Positions 45,401 to 52,574 of a stretch of 64,000 nt of DNA are shown piece by piece. How positions within the stretch are numbered: the stretch's first letter is position 1; the number at the start of each line of letters is the position of its first letter. A model generated the notes under the pieces. That model saw nothing but the letters and a program-made list of their open reading frames with translations, was not told the origin of the DNA and searched no databases. A program made the position numbers and the translations under genes. Origin of the DNA: Physcousia sp015060555 (GTDB lineage: Bacteria; Bacteroidota; Bacteroidia; Bacteroidales; Bacteroidaceae); contig SUYG01000019.1 of assembly GCA_015060555.1 (NCBI GenBank), positions 1 through 64,000 on the forward strand. Reading direction: 5' to 3'.

Positions 45401-45644
45401 AGTCCAGATGGTCGTAGTCCATCACGAAGCCAATGGCGTTCCCATAAGCCCCGCAGCCGAAGCAGCGATAGGTGCCTTTCAGCTCATCCACCTTGAACGA
45501 TGGTGTCTTCTCTGTATGGAAGGGGCAGCAGCCGACATGGTATTTGCTGCGTCCTCTTCTGCTCAGGGTAATGCCGTAGTCTGTAATGACATCCACGATA
45601 TTCGACCTGTCAAGCACCTGTTCTATGATACTTTCCTTAATCAT
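42441..45644 (-). CDS. CHC2 zinc-finger primase-helicase
   Basis: A 1067-residue replication protein from ATG 45644 (MIKESIIEQVLDRSNIVDVI), the DnaG-like start; a GTG at 45698 overlapping the upstream gene would add 18 residues. The zinc finger has Cys40, His43, Cys61 and Cys64. A TOPRIM-type segment (KVYAVEGAPDCMRL) is near residue 258, and a helicase ATPase with Walker A GPKGSGKS near 681 and Walker B ALVHIDEF follows. It should prime and unwind DNA at the element's own origin, which would allow replication independent of the host's DnaG. Confidence 0.88.
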   Translation of the reverse strand: MIKESIIEQVLDRSNIVDVITDYGITLSRRGRSKYHVGCCPFHTEKTPSFKVDELKGTYRCFGCGAYGNAIGFVMDYDHLDFPAAVKVLADKLNIKIEDKEETEDEKNARLEREAYLSLMARVDALYKAMFREDEEAQEYAHGRWGAEYCEEEGIGYAPKGNVLVDWAQKNGESLDRLKALSLVGLDEQGKWYDFFRSRIMIPIKDRMGRVINYTGRDLTGTSKSKYLNGADTPIYHKGDVLFGFHSARRIAAKEQKVYAVEGAPDCMRLQQIGVVNTVAPLGTAWTDAQFQQLKRIAHKICFLPDADPVKAGDEFGAGTKAVIKNGTEAMKAGFAVSVKPIPLGESGEKQDPDEYCRDMKHFNGLEERDFILWLADLRFERAKTTEAKATVVAELAGLVAMVPSDTEQAMLIDELAEKSGKKEALWRGAVNDQKRIANEKAGLPKKEREINLEQLQQYGFYIKKGKYCSTTKDGDEWEWSNFTMQPLFHIIDNIMPKRLYYIKNEFGLKKLVELRQEELVGLSKFKQKIEGLGNFLWMATDREFTKLKRFLYEVTETAEEVKQLGWQREGFFAFGNGVWDGVEFQKVDDMGIVRLGEIGNYYLPAFSQQYKKDNKLYKFEKTFVHMGYSTLPLVDFTGQIFRVFGDNGRIGFCFLMATLFRDIVTAETRSFPILNLFGPKGSGKSELGHTLMSFFIIGNVPPNIQNATLPALNDTVAAVSNALVHIDEFKNDIDLYKREFLKGLWDGTGRTRMNMDLDKKKETTSVDAGIILSGQEMATADIALFSRFVYLTFDTSEFTKEQQAEYNRLKEMRSLGVSHLTLQLLRHRKKMEVEFKDFYRMTQSEMDAALEGERIEDRIRNNWTILLAVQRTLESSLAIDIHYESMKPVIIDGIKRQNAECKSNNELAGFWRTVKYLLSEGEIINEGDFCIKTVTSLTTDIVTNADWPASKRVLFLQKSRIFKLYKRSNKMTDEVGIPEASLKYYLEKSKEYLGEKKSVRFKCFLKGGIPKMSTPKFPGDKSRHVEEVQRAYCFDYDELVKNYQINLLDTSQIEQETTPDLFDRME

Positions 45645-45694
45645 CTTGCATCTTATTACAGTCTGTTTCCCAAAATTGCCACGGATGGCTGGCT

Positions 45695-45964
45695 TCACAG
45701 CTTGCCAGCCGTGGACTTTTCACTTATACATACTCCCTCAAAAAGGGAGCTAAACAATGTCTGTTCGCTGATATACCAGAGCTTCCCCTTCTTGACGGCC
45801 CCTTTGATTTCTCCTTTGGCGAACTTGTTATTTACTTCCTTCACGGTAAGCCCCAGCTTCTGTGCCACCTGCTCCGCCGTGAAGAAGTTATAGTTGATTG
45901 CCCGTTTCTCTATTTCCTCTACGATGAGGTGGGCGAGGGTAGAAAGCTCAATGCTACTTAACAT
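45695..45964 (-). CDS. small MerR/excisionase-like HTH protein
   Basis: An 89-residue protein with a helix-turn-helix at about residues 28-60 (FTAEQVAQKLGLTVKEVNNKF), then KLWYISEQTL, the pattern of excisionase-like or MerR-like DNA-binding proteins. Its stop overlaps a GTG (45698) preceding the primase ATG, suggesting coupled translation. It overlaps the preceding gene by 11 bases. As an excisionase-like factor it may control recombination, or it may regulate the 11-mer promoters; no integrase is seen nearby. Confidence 0.7.
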   Translation of the reverse strand: MLSSIELSTLAHLIVEEIEKRAINYNFFTAEQVAQKLGLTVKEVNNKFAKGEIKGAVKKGKLWYISEQTLFSSLFEGVCISEKSTAGKL

Positions 45965-46193
45965 GGCGAACCTCCTTTCCCTTGACTCCTACGAGCCAGA
46001 CTGCTACGACCAAATCATCATAGTCAATCTTATACTTCATTTCCTGTTTTTGCATAAGCCCCTCCGTCTTGTTCCATCGGAGGATGATGGAGGACATCGA
46101 GCGGCATTCATTACGGCTGCTCAGTCTTCCGAGCATCACCTTGTCTGGTCGGAGCTGTCTAAGCCATCCAGTCTTGTTCTGTATTGTTTCCAT
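45954..46193 (-). CDS. small protein of unknown function, first gene of the replication operon
   Basis: A 79-residue protein from ATG 46193 (METIQNKTGWLRQL); an upstream ATG at 46265 would extend it by 24 residues. It is basic at the N-terminus and has a YKIDYDDLVVAVWLVG segment near the end. No family is recognised. It is the first gene downstream of the 46456-46498 promoter and overlaps the HTH gene by 11 bases. Confidence 0.5.
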   Translation of the reverse strand: METIQNKTGWLRQLRPDKVMLGRLSSRNECRSMSSIILRWNKTEGLMQKQEMKYKIDYDDLVVAVWLVGVKGKEVRHVK

Positions 46194-46372
46194 CTTGTTA
46201 GAGGATTGTATAATGGTTGTTGACAAACAATAATTATCCCAAACAGCATCCTTCCATGCATTCAAAAGGTGAAAAACGCTGCATTTGCGACCCGAAAAAG
46301 CCGTGAAATGTGTTAAAACCGCTTAAAAACGCACTCAAACCGCCTAAAATAGTCATTTTTTTAAACATTTAT

Positions 46373-46403
46373 TTTGTTTATACTTCAATTTTCTGTACCT
46401 TTG
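46373..46403 (+). promoter_or_regulatory. rightward consensus promoter facing the replication promoter
   Basis: TTTG (46373-46376), 19 bases, TACCTTTG (46396-46403) on the plus strand, a full match to the Bacteroidota consensus. A start near 46410 would give a rightward transcript that overlaps the start region of the leftward replication message (about 46449). No plus-strand gene follows. It may make an antisense RNA or be left over from a lost gene. Confidence 0.55.
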
Positions 46404-46455
46404 TACTCGCAAAACGGAGATAGCATCAAAGTTGTGCAAGTGCTGAAAGGTGTTG

Positions 46456-46498
46456 CAAAGGTAGTTGGAGTGCCAACAAAGCGAAAAGACAAATTGAG
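46456..46498 (-). promoter_or_regulatory. element-specific promoter, replication operon
   Basis: Minus-strand TTGTCTTTTCG (complement of 46482-46492) is 18 bases upstream of TACCTTTG (complement of 46456-46463). The 18-base gap includes the small palindrome GTTGG-AGTG-CCAAC (46464-46477), a possible repressor site. The first gene starts at 46193, leaving a leader of about 250 bases. It is the right-most recognisable part of the phage-derived element. Confidence 0.8.
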
Positions 46499-46797
46499 CA
46501 CCTTTTGACCTAAACGTCAGGGCACAAAAAAATCTGCTCAACAGTTCGTGAGAACCATTAAGCAGATTATAAAGAGAAAGAAATTTCTGCCTCCCCGAAT
46601 TGATCTTTTAGTCTGTTAGCAGATTTCCGTCACAGGTTTTGTTACAGCTAAAAAGAAATAAGCCTAAGAGATTGAGTATTACCCCAAAACTTGATTCCCG
46701 TAGGCGCTACAATGGGAATCTCGAAAGAGGTTCCCATTTCTGTTTAAAAAAACCAATCTGGCTTACAAGACACAAGCTCTGATATAAGTTATCATTT
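46499..46797. other. junction region between phage-derived element and polysaccharide locus
   Basis: No gene. It contains the leftward terminator of the polysaccharide operon (46524-46568), a second hairpin (AATGGGAA / TTCCCATT at about 46710-46730) and AT-rich spacer. A search by eye for a direct repeat matching the left end of the element (about 1320-1345) found only short, gapped matches, so no attachment site can be claimed. Confidence 0.6.
46524..46568 (-). terminator. intrinsic terminator of the polysaccharide operon
   Basis: On the minus strand AATCTGCT ... AGCAGATT (46561-46568 and 46531-46538) forms an eight-pair stem with a 22-base loop, followed directly by a run of T residues (complement of 46525-46530). 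It lies 230 bases past the last gene of the locus (46798) and about 26 bases before the replication promoter of the phage element, insulating the two. Confidence 0.7.
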
Positions 46798-47544
46798 TTA
46801 ATCGTTAATAAATTCTTTACTTATATAATAAAGGAACTTTACGGCGCCGATGATGTATCGTCGCCACATTCTTCTTGGTTCCATGATCAGTCGGTAGAGC
46901 CATTCCATGGAATTTCTTTGCCACGAAAGCGGAGCCCGTTTTACGGTGCCGACATAGAAGTCGAACACGGCACCGACAGTTCCGCAATGGCAGTGGATAT
47001 TTAGTTCGTCCCAATGTTGATATGTCCATTTCTCCTGTTTGGGAGCTGTCATGCCTATCCAGAGCAGGTCTGGGGCAGCATCATTAATGGCTTGTATCAT
47101 CGTCTGGTTGTCCTCATCCGAGAACTCTGGTTTAAAAGGTGGCGAATACGTTATAATGTCCAGATGCGGATAATCGACAGCCGCCCGTTCCCGAATCAAG
47201 GCCAGCACTTCTTCACTTGAACCGAGAAACATCACCCGCAGTTTGTCATTTGTCATTTTACCTTTATCATTTAGCCTTCGCATTTCGAAGACGAAAAGGT
47301 CCCATCCAGCAATGCGCTCCTTGGGTTGGCTCTTCGCCTTCAACCAACGGCAGGCTTTTACGATGCTGGCGCCATCCGGAATCAGATAATCCCCCCTGCT
47401 GAGTGCCTCGGCAAACGCCTCGTCCTCTTGGGCCGTATTGTAAGAGTGGGCATTGATGGTATTGATGAGTATCTTCCCGACAGGAATCCTGTCAAGCTCT
47501 GACCGTGAGCAGACTATATTTAGCGTTTTGAGTTGGAGTGACAT
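46798..47544 (-). CDS. WecG/TagA/CpsF-family glycosyltransferase
   Basis: A 248-residue GT26-type enzyme. Early conserved part: IPVGKILINTINAHSY; central EALSRGDYLIPDGASIV; signature near residue 165, WIGMTAPKQEKW, corresponds to the family's G-x-PKQE-x-W. Such enzymes add ManNAc-type sugars to undecaprenyl-linked intermediates on the cytosolic face. It is the last gene of the locus and overlaps the upstream GT4 gene by 25 bases. Confidence 0.9.
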   Translation of the reverse strand: MSLQLKTLNIVCSRSELDRIPVGKILINTINAHSYNTAQEDEAFAEALSRGDYLIPDGASIVKACRWLKAKSQPKERIAGWDLFVFEMRRLNDKGKMTNDKLRVMFLGSSEEVLALIRERAAVDYPHLDIITYSPPFKPEFSDEDNQTMIQAINDAAPDLLWIGMTAPKQEKWTYQHWDELNIHCHCGTVGAVFDFYVGTVKRAPLSWQRNSMEWLYRLIMEPRRMWRRYIIGAVKFLYYISKEFIND

Positions 47545-48617
47545 GAACAGGCGGTATAGATATTATTGAGTTTGTCTATATAAGAATCTGCGTCGAAGTG
47601 CTCGTATATGTAGCTGCGTGCCGATTGGCTCATCTGTTCCAGTCTGTCCCGGTGAGTATGCAGGTAAGCAATCGCATCCACGATAGATTGTGCATCTTTT
47701 ACTTTGACGAGCATCCCATTCCGCCCTTCTGTTACAACAGTTGGAATACTGCCGACAGGCGTGATGACAGGAACCACTCCGTAGCTCATACATTCGAGCA
47801 GGGACATCGGTAGTCCCTCAAAGAAGGTGGGCATGGCAAGTACATCAAGGCTTTGCAGGAAAGATTTCTTTTTCTCTCCACTAACTATTCCGGCATACGC
47901 AAACTGATTTCCGAGCAGCTTGCTGAACTGCGGCAGATATTGTCCTTCCAGCTCTTCTGCTCCTGCGATTTGAAGACAGAACGGGATTTGGCTCTCTTTT
48001 AACATACAGCACGCCTGCAAAAGATAGTCCATACCTTTTGTAGGGGCTATACGGCCAAGATAGCCTATGGTAAGAGGAATAGAATTCTCTTTATATTTGC
48101 GCCGAAAAGTTTGGGCATCTTTCAAATCCACGCAGTTCGGCAGTGACACCACGTGTTTCGCATGGAATCTCTTTCTAAGGGTCTCAGCCTCCGTCTCGCT
48201 CAGCGCAATGAAAGGCACATTCCAGGAAAACACCTGGTTCAACATCTGCCGGAAAGGGAACGGGATGCTTTCGGATGTAAGATAAACCCCACCATGAATG
48301 TGTATGACCATCCTGTTCCCATTCTTGAGTGCTGCACGCATAAAGGGCGTATCTCGTATGATGCTCGGCTTCTCCAAGGGGAAGTTATAATGTACGAGGG
48401 CATCAGGGTAAGTCTTTAGAAGGCGTTTCCAATCTTTATATTTTCGTATGATAGTATTTACTCTATGAATGCCACCCTTTTCGCCGTCCTTCCGTCCCAA
48501 TTCAAAATGCACATAGTCTTGATGCGGGTTGTTCTCTATGATGAATCTCGTCACAGACGACAATCCGCTGACATTCTTCGTCGGGTCAAGCGAGGGTGAG
48601 GTGATGATGATTCGCAT
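47520..48617 (-). CDS. GT4-family glycosyltransferase
   Basis: A 365-residue GT-B enzyme starting at ATG 48617 (MRIIITSPSLDPTKNVSG); a longer ORF to 48653 would overlap the acetyltransferase. The C-terminal half has TIGYLGRIAPTKGMDYLLQA (sugar-nucleotide site) and PTFFEGLPMSLLECMSYGVVP with the E-x7-E pair. It adds a sugar to the repeat unit of the polysaccharide; donor and linkage are unknown. Confidence 0.9.
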   Translation of the reverse strand: MRIIITSPSLDPTKNVSGLSSVTRFIIENNPHQDYVHFELGRKDGEKGGIHRVNTIIRKYKDWKRLLKTYPDALVHYNFPLEKPSIIRDTPFMRAALKNGNRMVIHIHGGVYLTSESIPFPFRQMLNQVFSWNVPFIALSETEAETLRKRFHAKHVVSLPNCVDLKDAQTFRRKYKENSIPLTIGYLGRIAPTKGMDYLLQACCMLKESQIPFCLQIAGAEELEGQYLPQFSKLLGNQFAYAGIVSGEKKKSFLQSLDVLAMPTFFEGLPMSLLECMSYGVVPVITPVGSIPTVVTEGRNGMLVKVKDAQSIVDAIAYLHTHRDRLEQMSQSARSYIYEHFDADSYIDKLNNIYTACSCHSNSKR

Positions 48618-48621
48618 AACT

Positions 48622-49185
48622 TTAGACTTTACACCTCGTCTTTGTTTCGGCAAATATTCTTTCCAGCTGCTCTCTGGAGAAGCGTTCCTCCTCGGGGTAT
48701 AAAATTGCCTCGTGTTCCAGTATCTGGTCTATCGTCCATTTGAATTTTATGGGTTTAGCAGGAACTCCACCTGCTATACAATATGGTGGTATGTCTTTTG
48801 TAACTACAGCTCCTGCGGAAATAATAGCCCCTCTTCCTATAATTACGCCACAAAGTAGAGTTACATTCATACCTATCCATACATCTTCTTTCACAATTAC
48901 ATCCTTGTCATAACCTTCGGGTTTTTCATCTTCAGTAATTGTACGATAATACCTACCTATTATTTGTGCATGATTACCTGTTGCAACTTTAAAACCTTCA
49001 GTAGCACCAGATCCTTTGCCCAAAATAAATTTTGCATTTAGATTAAGGATGACCGCATCTCGAAGCGTATTATTGCCCATCAGATAACAATTTTCGGGCT
49101 TTGTTATTTTAATAGGCGGTGTTATGAAAGAATCAGGGGCTATATAACCAAACCGTTTCCTACTATAACCCATATAATCTCTCAA
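48622..49185 (-). CDS. hexapeptide-repeat O-acetyltransferase of the polysaccharide locus
   Basis: A 187-residue left-handed beta-helix protein (IVKEDVWIGMNVTLLCGVIIG, then AIISAGAVVTKDIPPY), of the maltose/WbbJ-type acetyltransferase group. It probably acetylates a sugar of the repeat unit. It starts 83 bases after the GT4 gene upstream and ends just before the next GT gene. It is more A+T-rich than its neighbours. Confidence 0.85.
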   Translation of the reverse strand: MRDYMGYSRKRFGYIAPDSFITPPIKITKPENCYLMGNNTLRDAVILNLNAKFILGKGSGATEGFKVATGNHAQIIGRYYRTITEDEKPEGYDKDVIVKEDVWIGMNVTLLCGVIIGRGAIISAGAVVTKDIPPYCIAGGVPAKPIKFKWTIDQILEHEAILYPEEERFSREQLERIFAETKTRCKV

Positions 49186-49268
49186 AAGGCAATAATAAAC
49201 CTTTGATAAATCTATTCTGCTTTATAGAATTACTTATTGACATAACCATATAAAAATTGATTCTCTAA

Positions 49269-50372
49269 TTACCGATTGAAAAAATCCATGTATTTTCTTG
49301 CACAATTCTCTATCGTATAAGCACTGTCATCTTTCATCTTGAGCGAATTCTGTCGCAATTCACATAAATGCTGATACGAATATTCCAAAGCATCCAAGTA
49401 TTGCCCGACTGTGTGCCCTTCGCTCAATACACCATTCACCTTGTTCTCAATGATATCCACTGCGCCACATACGGGGGTTGACACGATGGGCAGCCCCACA
49501 AGGCTTGCCTCTAAGATGGTGATAGGCATACCCTCAAAGTCCGATGACAGACAGAACGCATCTGCATGGAGCATGTAGTCGCCCACATTCTTGCGCGTTC
49601 CTATAAAATGCACTTTATTTCCAGCCTCCCGCCGAATGGATTCCCCTAACTTGCTATCAAAACCGTCACCGATGATGACTAAATCTGCATGGTAACCCTT
49701 TTCCACGAATTTGCCAAAAGCCTCTACCAAAAGCATTTGGTTCTTTACGGGATGGCATCGTGCCACATGAAGATAGATACGGCTGTCTGCTGCGCTTTTA
49801 TAGGAAGCCATTTCCTTTCTTGTCTCATCAAATCTGTCCGTTGGTACTATCGGTGCCCTGCCATTGGGAATGCATGCTCCTTTGATCTTAGGATAAACAT
49901 CTATCATGTCGCGGTAATTGGTTTCGCTCAGTGCTATAAAACCCATCCTCTGGTGATAGCCAACCGTTTTGACAAGAAACCGGTAGAACAGAGAATCGTA
50001 TCCATTGTGAATATCGCTATGAATGGTTTGATAAAACTTCATTTTCCGATGGAGCAGGAAGATGGCCAGAATACAATAATGCGGAATTTTATCGCCGTGC
50101 AGGTGAACGATGTCCGTCTTCTCTCGTTTTATCGCTTTGTATATCTTGACGACTTTACGTACAGAATAGCCTTTGCCAATCCCGACATTTTTGTATGTAA
50201 CTCGGGCGGCCAACTCGGAAGCATAAAACAAATCTTTTTCCGGCTCGACAGAATCATCTTTCAGTGCCATGATAGTTACGTCATTGGCCTTCGAAAGCTC
50301 GTTTGTCAGGTCAACGGCAAAACGTTCTGCGCCACCAGGACGAAGGTTAAACACAACTTCAAGGATTTTCAT
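49269..50372 (-). CDS. GT4-family glycosyltransferase
   Basis: A 367-residue GT-B enzyme. The N-terminus (MKILEVVFNLRPGGAERFAVDL) is typical of the family; the C-terminal half has IYLHVARCHPVKNQMLLVEAF and LSSDFEGMPITILEASLVGLP with the catalytic Glu pair. It overlaps the upstream GT gene by 14 bases. It adds one residue in repeat-unit assembly at the inner membrane; specificity is unknown. Confidence 0.9.
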   Translation of the reverse strand: MKILEVVFNLRPGGAERFAVDLTNELSKANDVTIMALKDDSVEPEKDLFYASELAARVTYKNVGIGKGYSVRKVVKIYKAIKREKTDIVHLHGDKIPHYCILAIFLLHRKMKFYQTIHSDIHNGYDSLFYRFLVKTVGYHQRMGFIALSETNYRDMIDVYPKIKGACIPNGRAPIVPTDRFDETRKEMASYKSAADSRIYLHVARCHPVKNQMLLVEAFGKFVEKGYHADLVIIGDGFDSKLGESIRREAGNKVHFIGTRKNVGDYMLHADAFCLSSDFEGMPITILEASLVGLPIVSTPVCGAVDIIENKVNGVLSEGHTVGQYLDALEYSYQHLCELRQNSLKMKDDSAYTIENCARKYMDFFNR

Positions 50373-51513
50373 AACACTTCAGATAGCCATCTGCGATAGG
50401 TTCCCAACTCATATCCTTCATCCATTCTTCCTTGATATGAGTTCTCATCGCATTCAATTTTTCTTGGTTTGAATGTAATTCCATGATGCCATTTGCCAAA
50501 TCGTTCACATCACATGGTCTTACAACAAGTCCTGTGATGTTGTGTTGAACAGCAACTGCAAGAGCCCCCACATTGGTTACAACCATTGGTACACCTAATG
50601 TGAAGGCTGTTTGAACGACACCGCTTTGCGTCGCATCCTTGTATGGACAAACTCCAAATTCACAAGCCCGAAGCATGCCTGCCAGTTCCCTGGTAGCTAT
50701 ATAGCGATTGATGATTCTCACATAATCCAGCTTCCTGTATGGCTTAATGTCGAAATAATATTTCCCGCCGCCGGCTACCACCAACATGAGTTCAGGATAG
50801 CGGCTATGCACCCTCTTCATGGCCTCCAAGAGGTATTCTACACCCTTGTATTCCACAATCTGCCCGAAAAAGAGGATGAAAGGCCTGTCATTCTGGAATG
50901 GCAGTGGGTCAACATACAGTATGCTGCTATACATACCCAATTTGTTGATAAATATATGGTTATCAGGTACGTGATAATAAGATGCGAATGCTGAAGACTG
51001 CTTGTTGTTGAGTAAGACGAGTTTTGGGATAAGCCTAAAGGACATTCTTCTATCCCTCTCCGTCATTTTGTTTGTAGCGCCTGAATGCAGGAATGGATCA
51101 TGAACGGTCAATACCAGTTTCTTTTTTGCCAGATATAACAATTTCTGTGTCAGGCAAGGCGGGTTGGTTAAATGAATGACATCCGGCTTCTGCATCAAAA
51201 AATGCATGACCAGTCTTACCATCAATAGCAGGTTGGCGGGATGGAATTTCTGCTTGTACTTTTGATTAACGACATATACTTGCGAAAGGTCAAGAATATG
51301 ACGGAACTCATTGAACTCCGGGTATATTTCCGTTGCGGGATAAATACCTGTATGCGGATACAACTCTTTTAAGTCAATAAGAGTTGACCGCTTGCTGAAA
51401 GACGCAACAGAGATGTAATATCTCACGTCATGGCCTCTGCGTTGCAATTCCCCTATCAATGGGAAATCGCAGTCGGCATAAAAAGGGGAACTATAATATA
51501 TAATTTTCATCAA
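50359..51513 (-). CDS. GT4-like glycosyltransferase
   Basis: A 384-residue GT-B enzyme. The C-terminal domain shows FILFFGQIVEYKGVEYLLEAM and FGVCPYKDATQSGVVQTAFTLG, where the usual E-x7-E region is changed to a Q-S-G-V-V-Q-T-A-F form seen in some family members. It is followed closely by the next GT gene. Upstream, a 95-base AT-rich spacer with repeated ATTTTTCACTTATCA units separates it from a GT2 gene. Confidence 0.85.
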   Translation of the reverse strand: MMKIIYYSSPFYADCDFPLIGELQRRGHDVRYYISVASFSKRSTLIDLKELYPHTGIYPATEIYPEFNEFRHILDLSQVYVVNQKYKQKFHPANLLLMVRLVMHFLMQKPDVIHLTNPPCLTQKLLYLAKKKLVLTVHDPFLHSGATNKMTERDRRMSFRLIPKLVLLNNKQSSAFASYYHVPDNHIFINKLGMYSSILYVDPLPFQNDRPFILFFGQIVEYKGVEYLLEAMKRVHSRYPELMLVVAGGGKYYFDIKPYRKLDYVRIINRYIATRELAGMLRACEFGVCPYKDATQSGVVQTAFTLGVPMVVTNVGALAVAVQHNITGLVVRPCDVNDLANGIMELHSNQEKLNAMRTHIKEEWMKDMSWEPIADGYLKCYENP

Positions 51514-51608
51514 GGGAATTTACGATTTGACAATTTACTATTTATTCTCATGCGGTAGCAAATATTTCATTTTTCACTTATCATTTTTCATTTTTCACTT
51601 ATCACTTT

Positions 51609-52574
51609 TCACTCTTTATCTCCATACAGCCATGTGAACCATTTCCTGATTCGGAAGTAAATTCCGTCAATGAGGAAAGCGCAGAAATAGATCAGCGGCA
51701 TGTCCCAGTGGCGTCCGTGTACTGCAAAGTAAGATGCGAATGCTTCCTTGATGCTCTCCTTGCTGACAAATCTTCGGTTATAATGTATAAAAAGGATAAA
51801 GAACGCCCTGTTTGTAGTGTAGATGTCCGGTTCCTCTGCAAAATACCGATAAGCCCAGTTCAGCAATGCCATCTGAGCCCTCAATTTACGTTCTGCTATT
51901 TGGCGTGAATAATCGGGGGTGATATTCTGCGAACTTTGCCGCCAGCATACCCTTGCATTGGGCACAGTACACATACCCTTTCTGCCAGAGAACATAATCC
52001 ACGCTGCCACATCGCTGCCCCATGCCAAGTCATATTTCGGGAAGCCGTCCATTTGTTCATAGACTTTTCGTGAGAACACATTCTCCACGACAAAAGCTGA
52101 CAACCGCCCGGAGTTCTTGCCACGGTAGAAACGATAGGCCGGGAGCACTGCCGGATAGTCTTGTTTCCGCTTTTTATACGCTCCACGCTCGTTTATTATA
52201 TCCACATTGAAGTGATAGACATCATAATATCCCTCCGTCTTCTCTATCTGCCGCAACAGTTCCTCCACACAATTCGGCTCCATCACATCGTCATCACTGA
52301 ATAGCCAGATATAAGGCTCTTCCCGGCTCATGGCGATGCACCGTTCCCATTGCGCTACTAAATCTTTTCCGCCCAGATTGGTGTCAAACCGCTGATAAAC
52401 CAGTTCTATCTTGTCCCGATATTGCTCCACGATATTTCCTATCGGCTCAGGGCTGCAGTCGTCACCCACATACAAGATGAAGTCCTTGCACGTCTGCATG
52501 GCAATAGAGTCGAGCGCAGCGGGCAGGAATGTAGCCTTGTAGGCAGGTATGATGATGGCAAGTCGATGTGTCAT
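51609..52574 (-). CDS. GT2-family glycosyltransferase
   Basis: A 321-residue GT-A enzyme (LAIIIPAYKATFLPAALDSI; DDCSPEPIGN; WLFSDDDVMEPNCVEEL with the DxD-type metal site). The C-terminus has a membrane-associated stretch (YFCAFLIDGIYFRIRKW). It probably transfers a sugar from a nucleotide donor in repeat-unit synthesis. The start overlaps the stop of the polymerase gene by four bases. Confidence 0.9.
   Translation of the reverse strand: MTHRLAIIIPAYKATFLPAALDSIAMQTCKDFILYVGDDCSPEPIGNIVEQYRDKIELVYQRFDTNLGGKDLVAQWERCIAMSREEPYIWLFSDDDVMEPNCVEELLRQIEKTEGYYDVYHFNVDIINERGAYKKRKQDYPAVLPAYRFYRGKNSGRLSAFVVENVFSRKVYEQMDGFPKYDLAWGSDVAAWIMFSGRKGMCTVPNARVCWRQSSQNITPDYSRQIAERKLRAQMALLNWAYRYFAEEPDIYTTNRAFFILFIHYNRRFVSKESIKEAFASYFAVHGRHWDMPLIYFCAFLIDGIYFRIRKWFTWLYGDKE

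Noticed and set aside
1320..46520. Attachment-site direct repeat based on TTTTGAC and GTCAGG near both ends
   Set aside because: The two short words are separated by different distances at the two ends (1 versus 6 bases) and are expected by chance.
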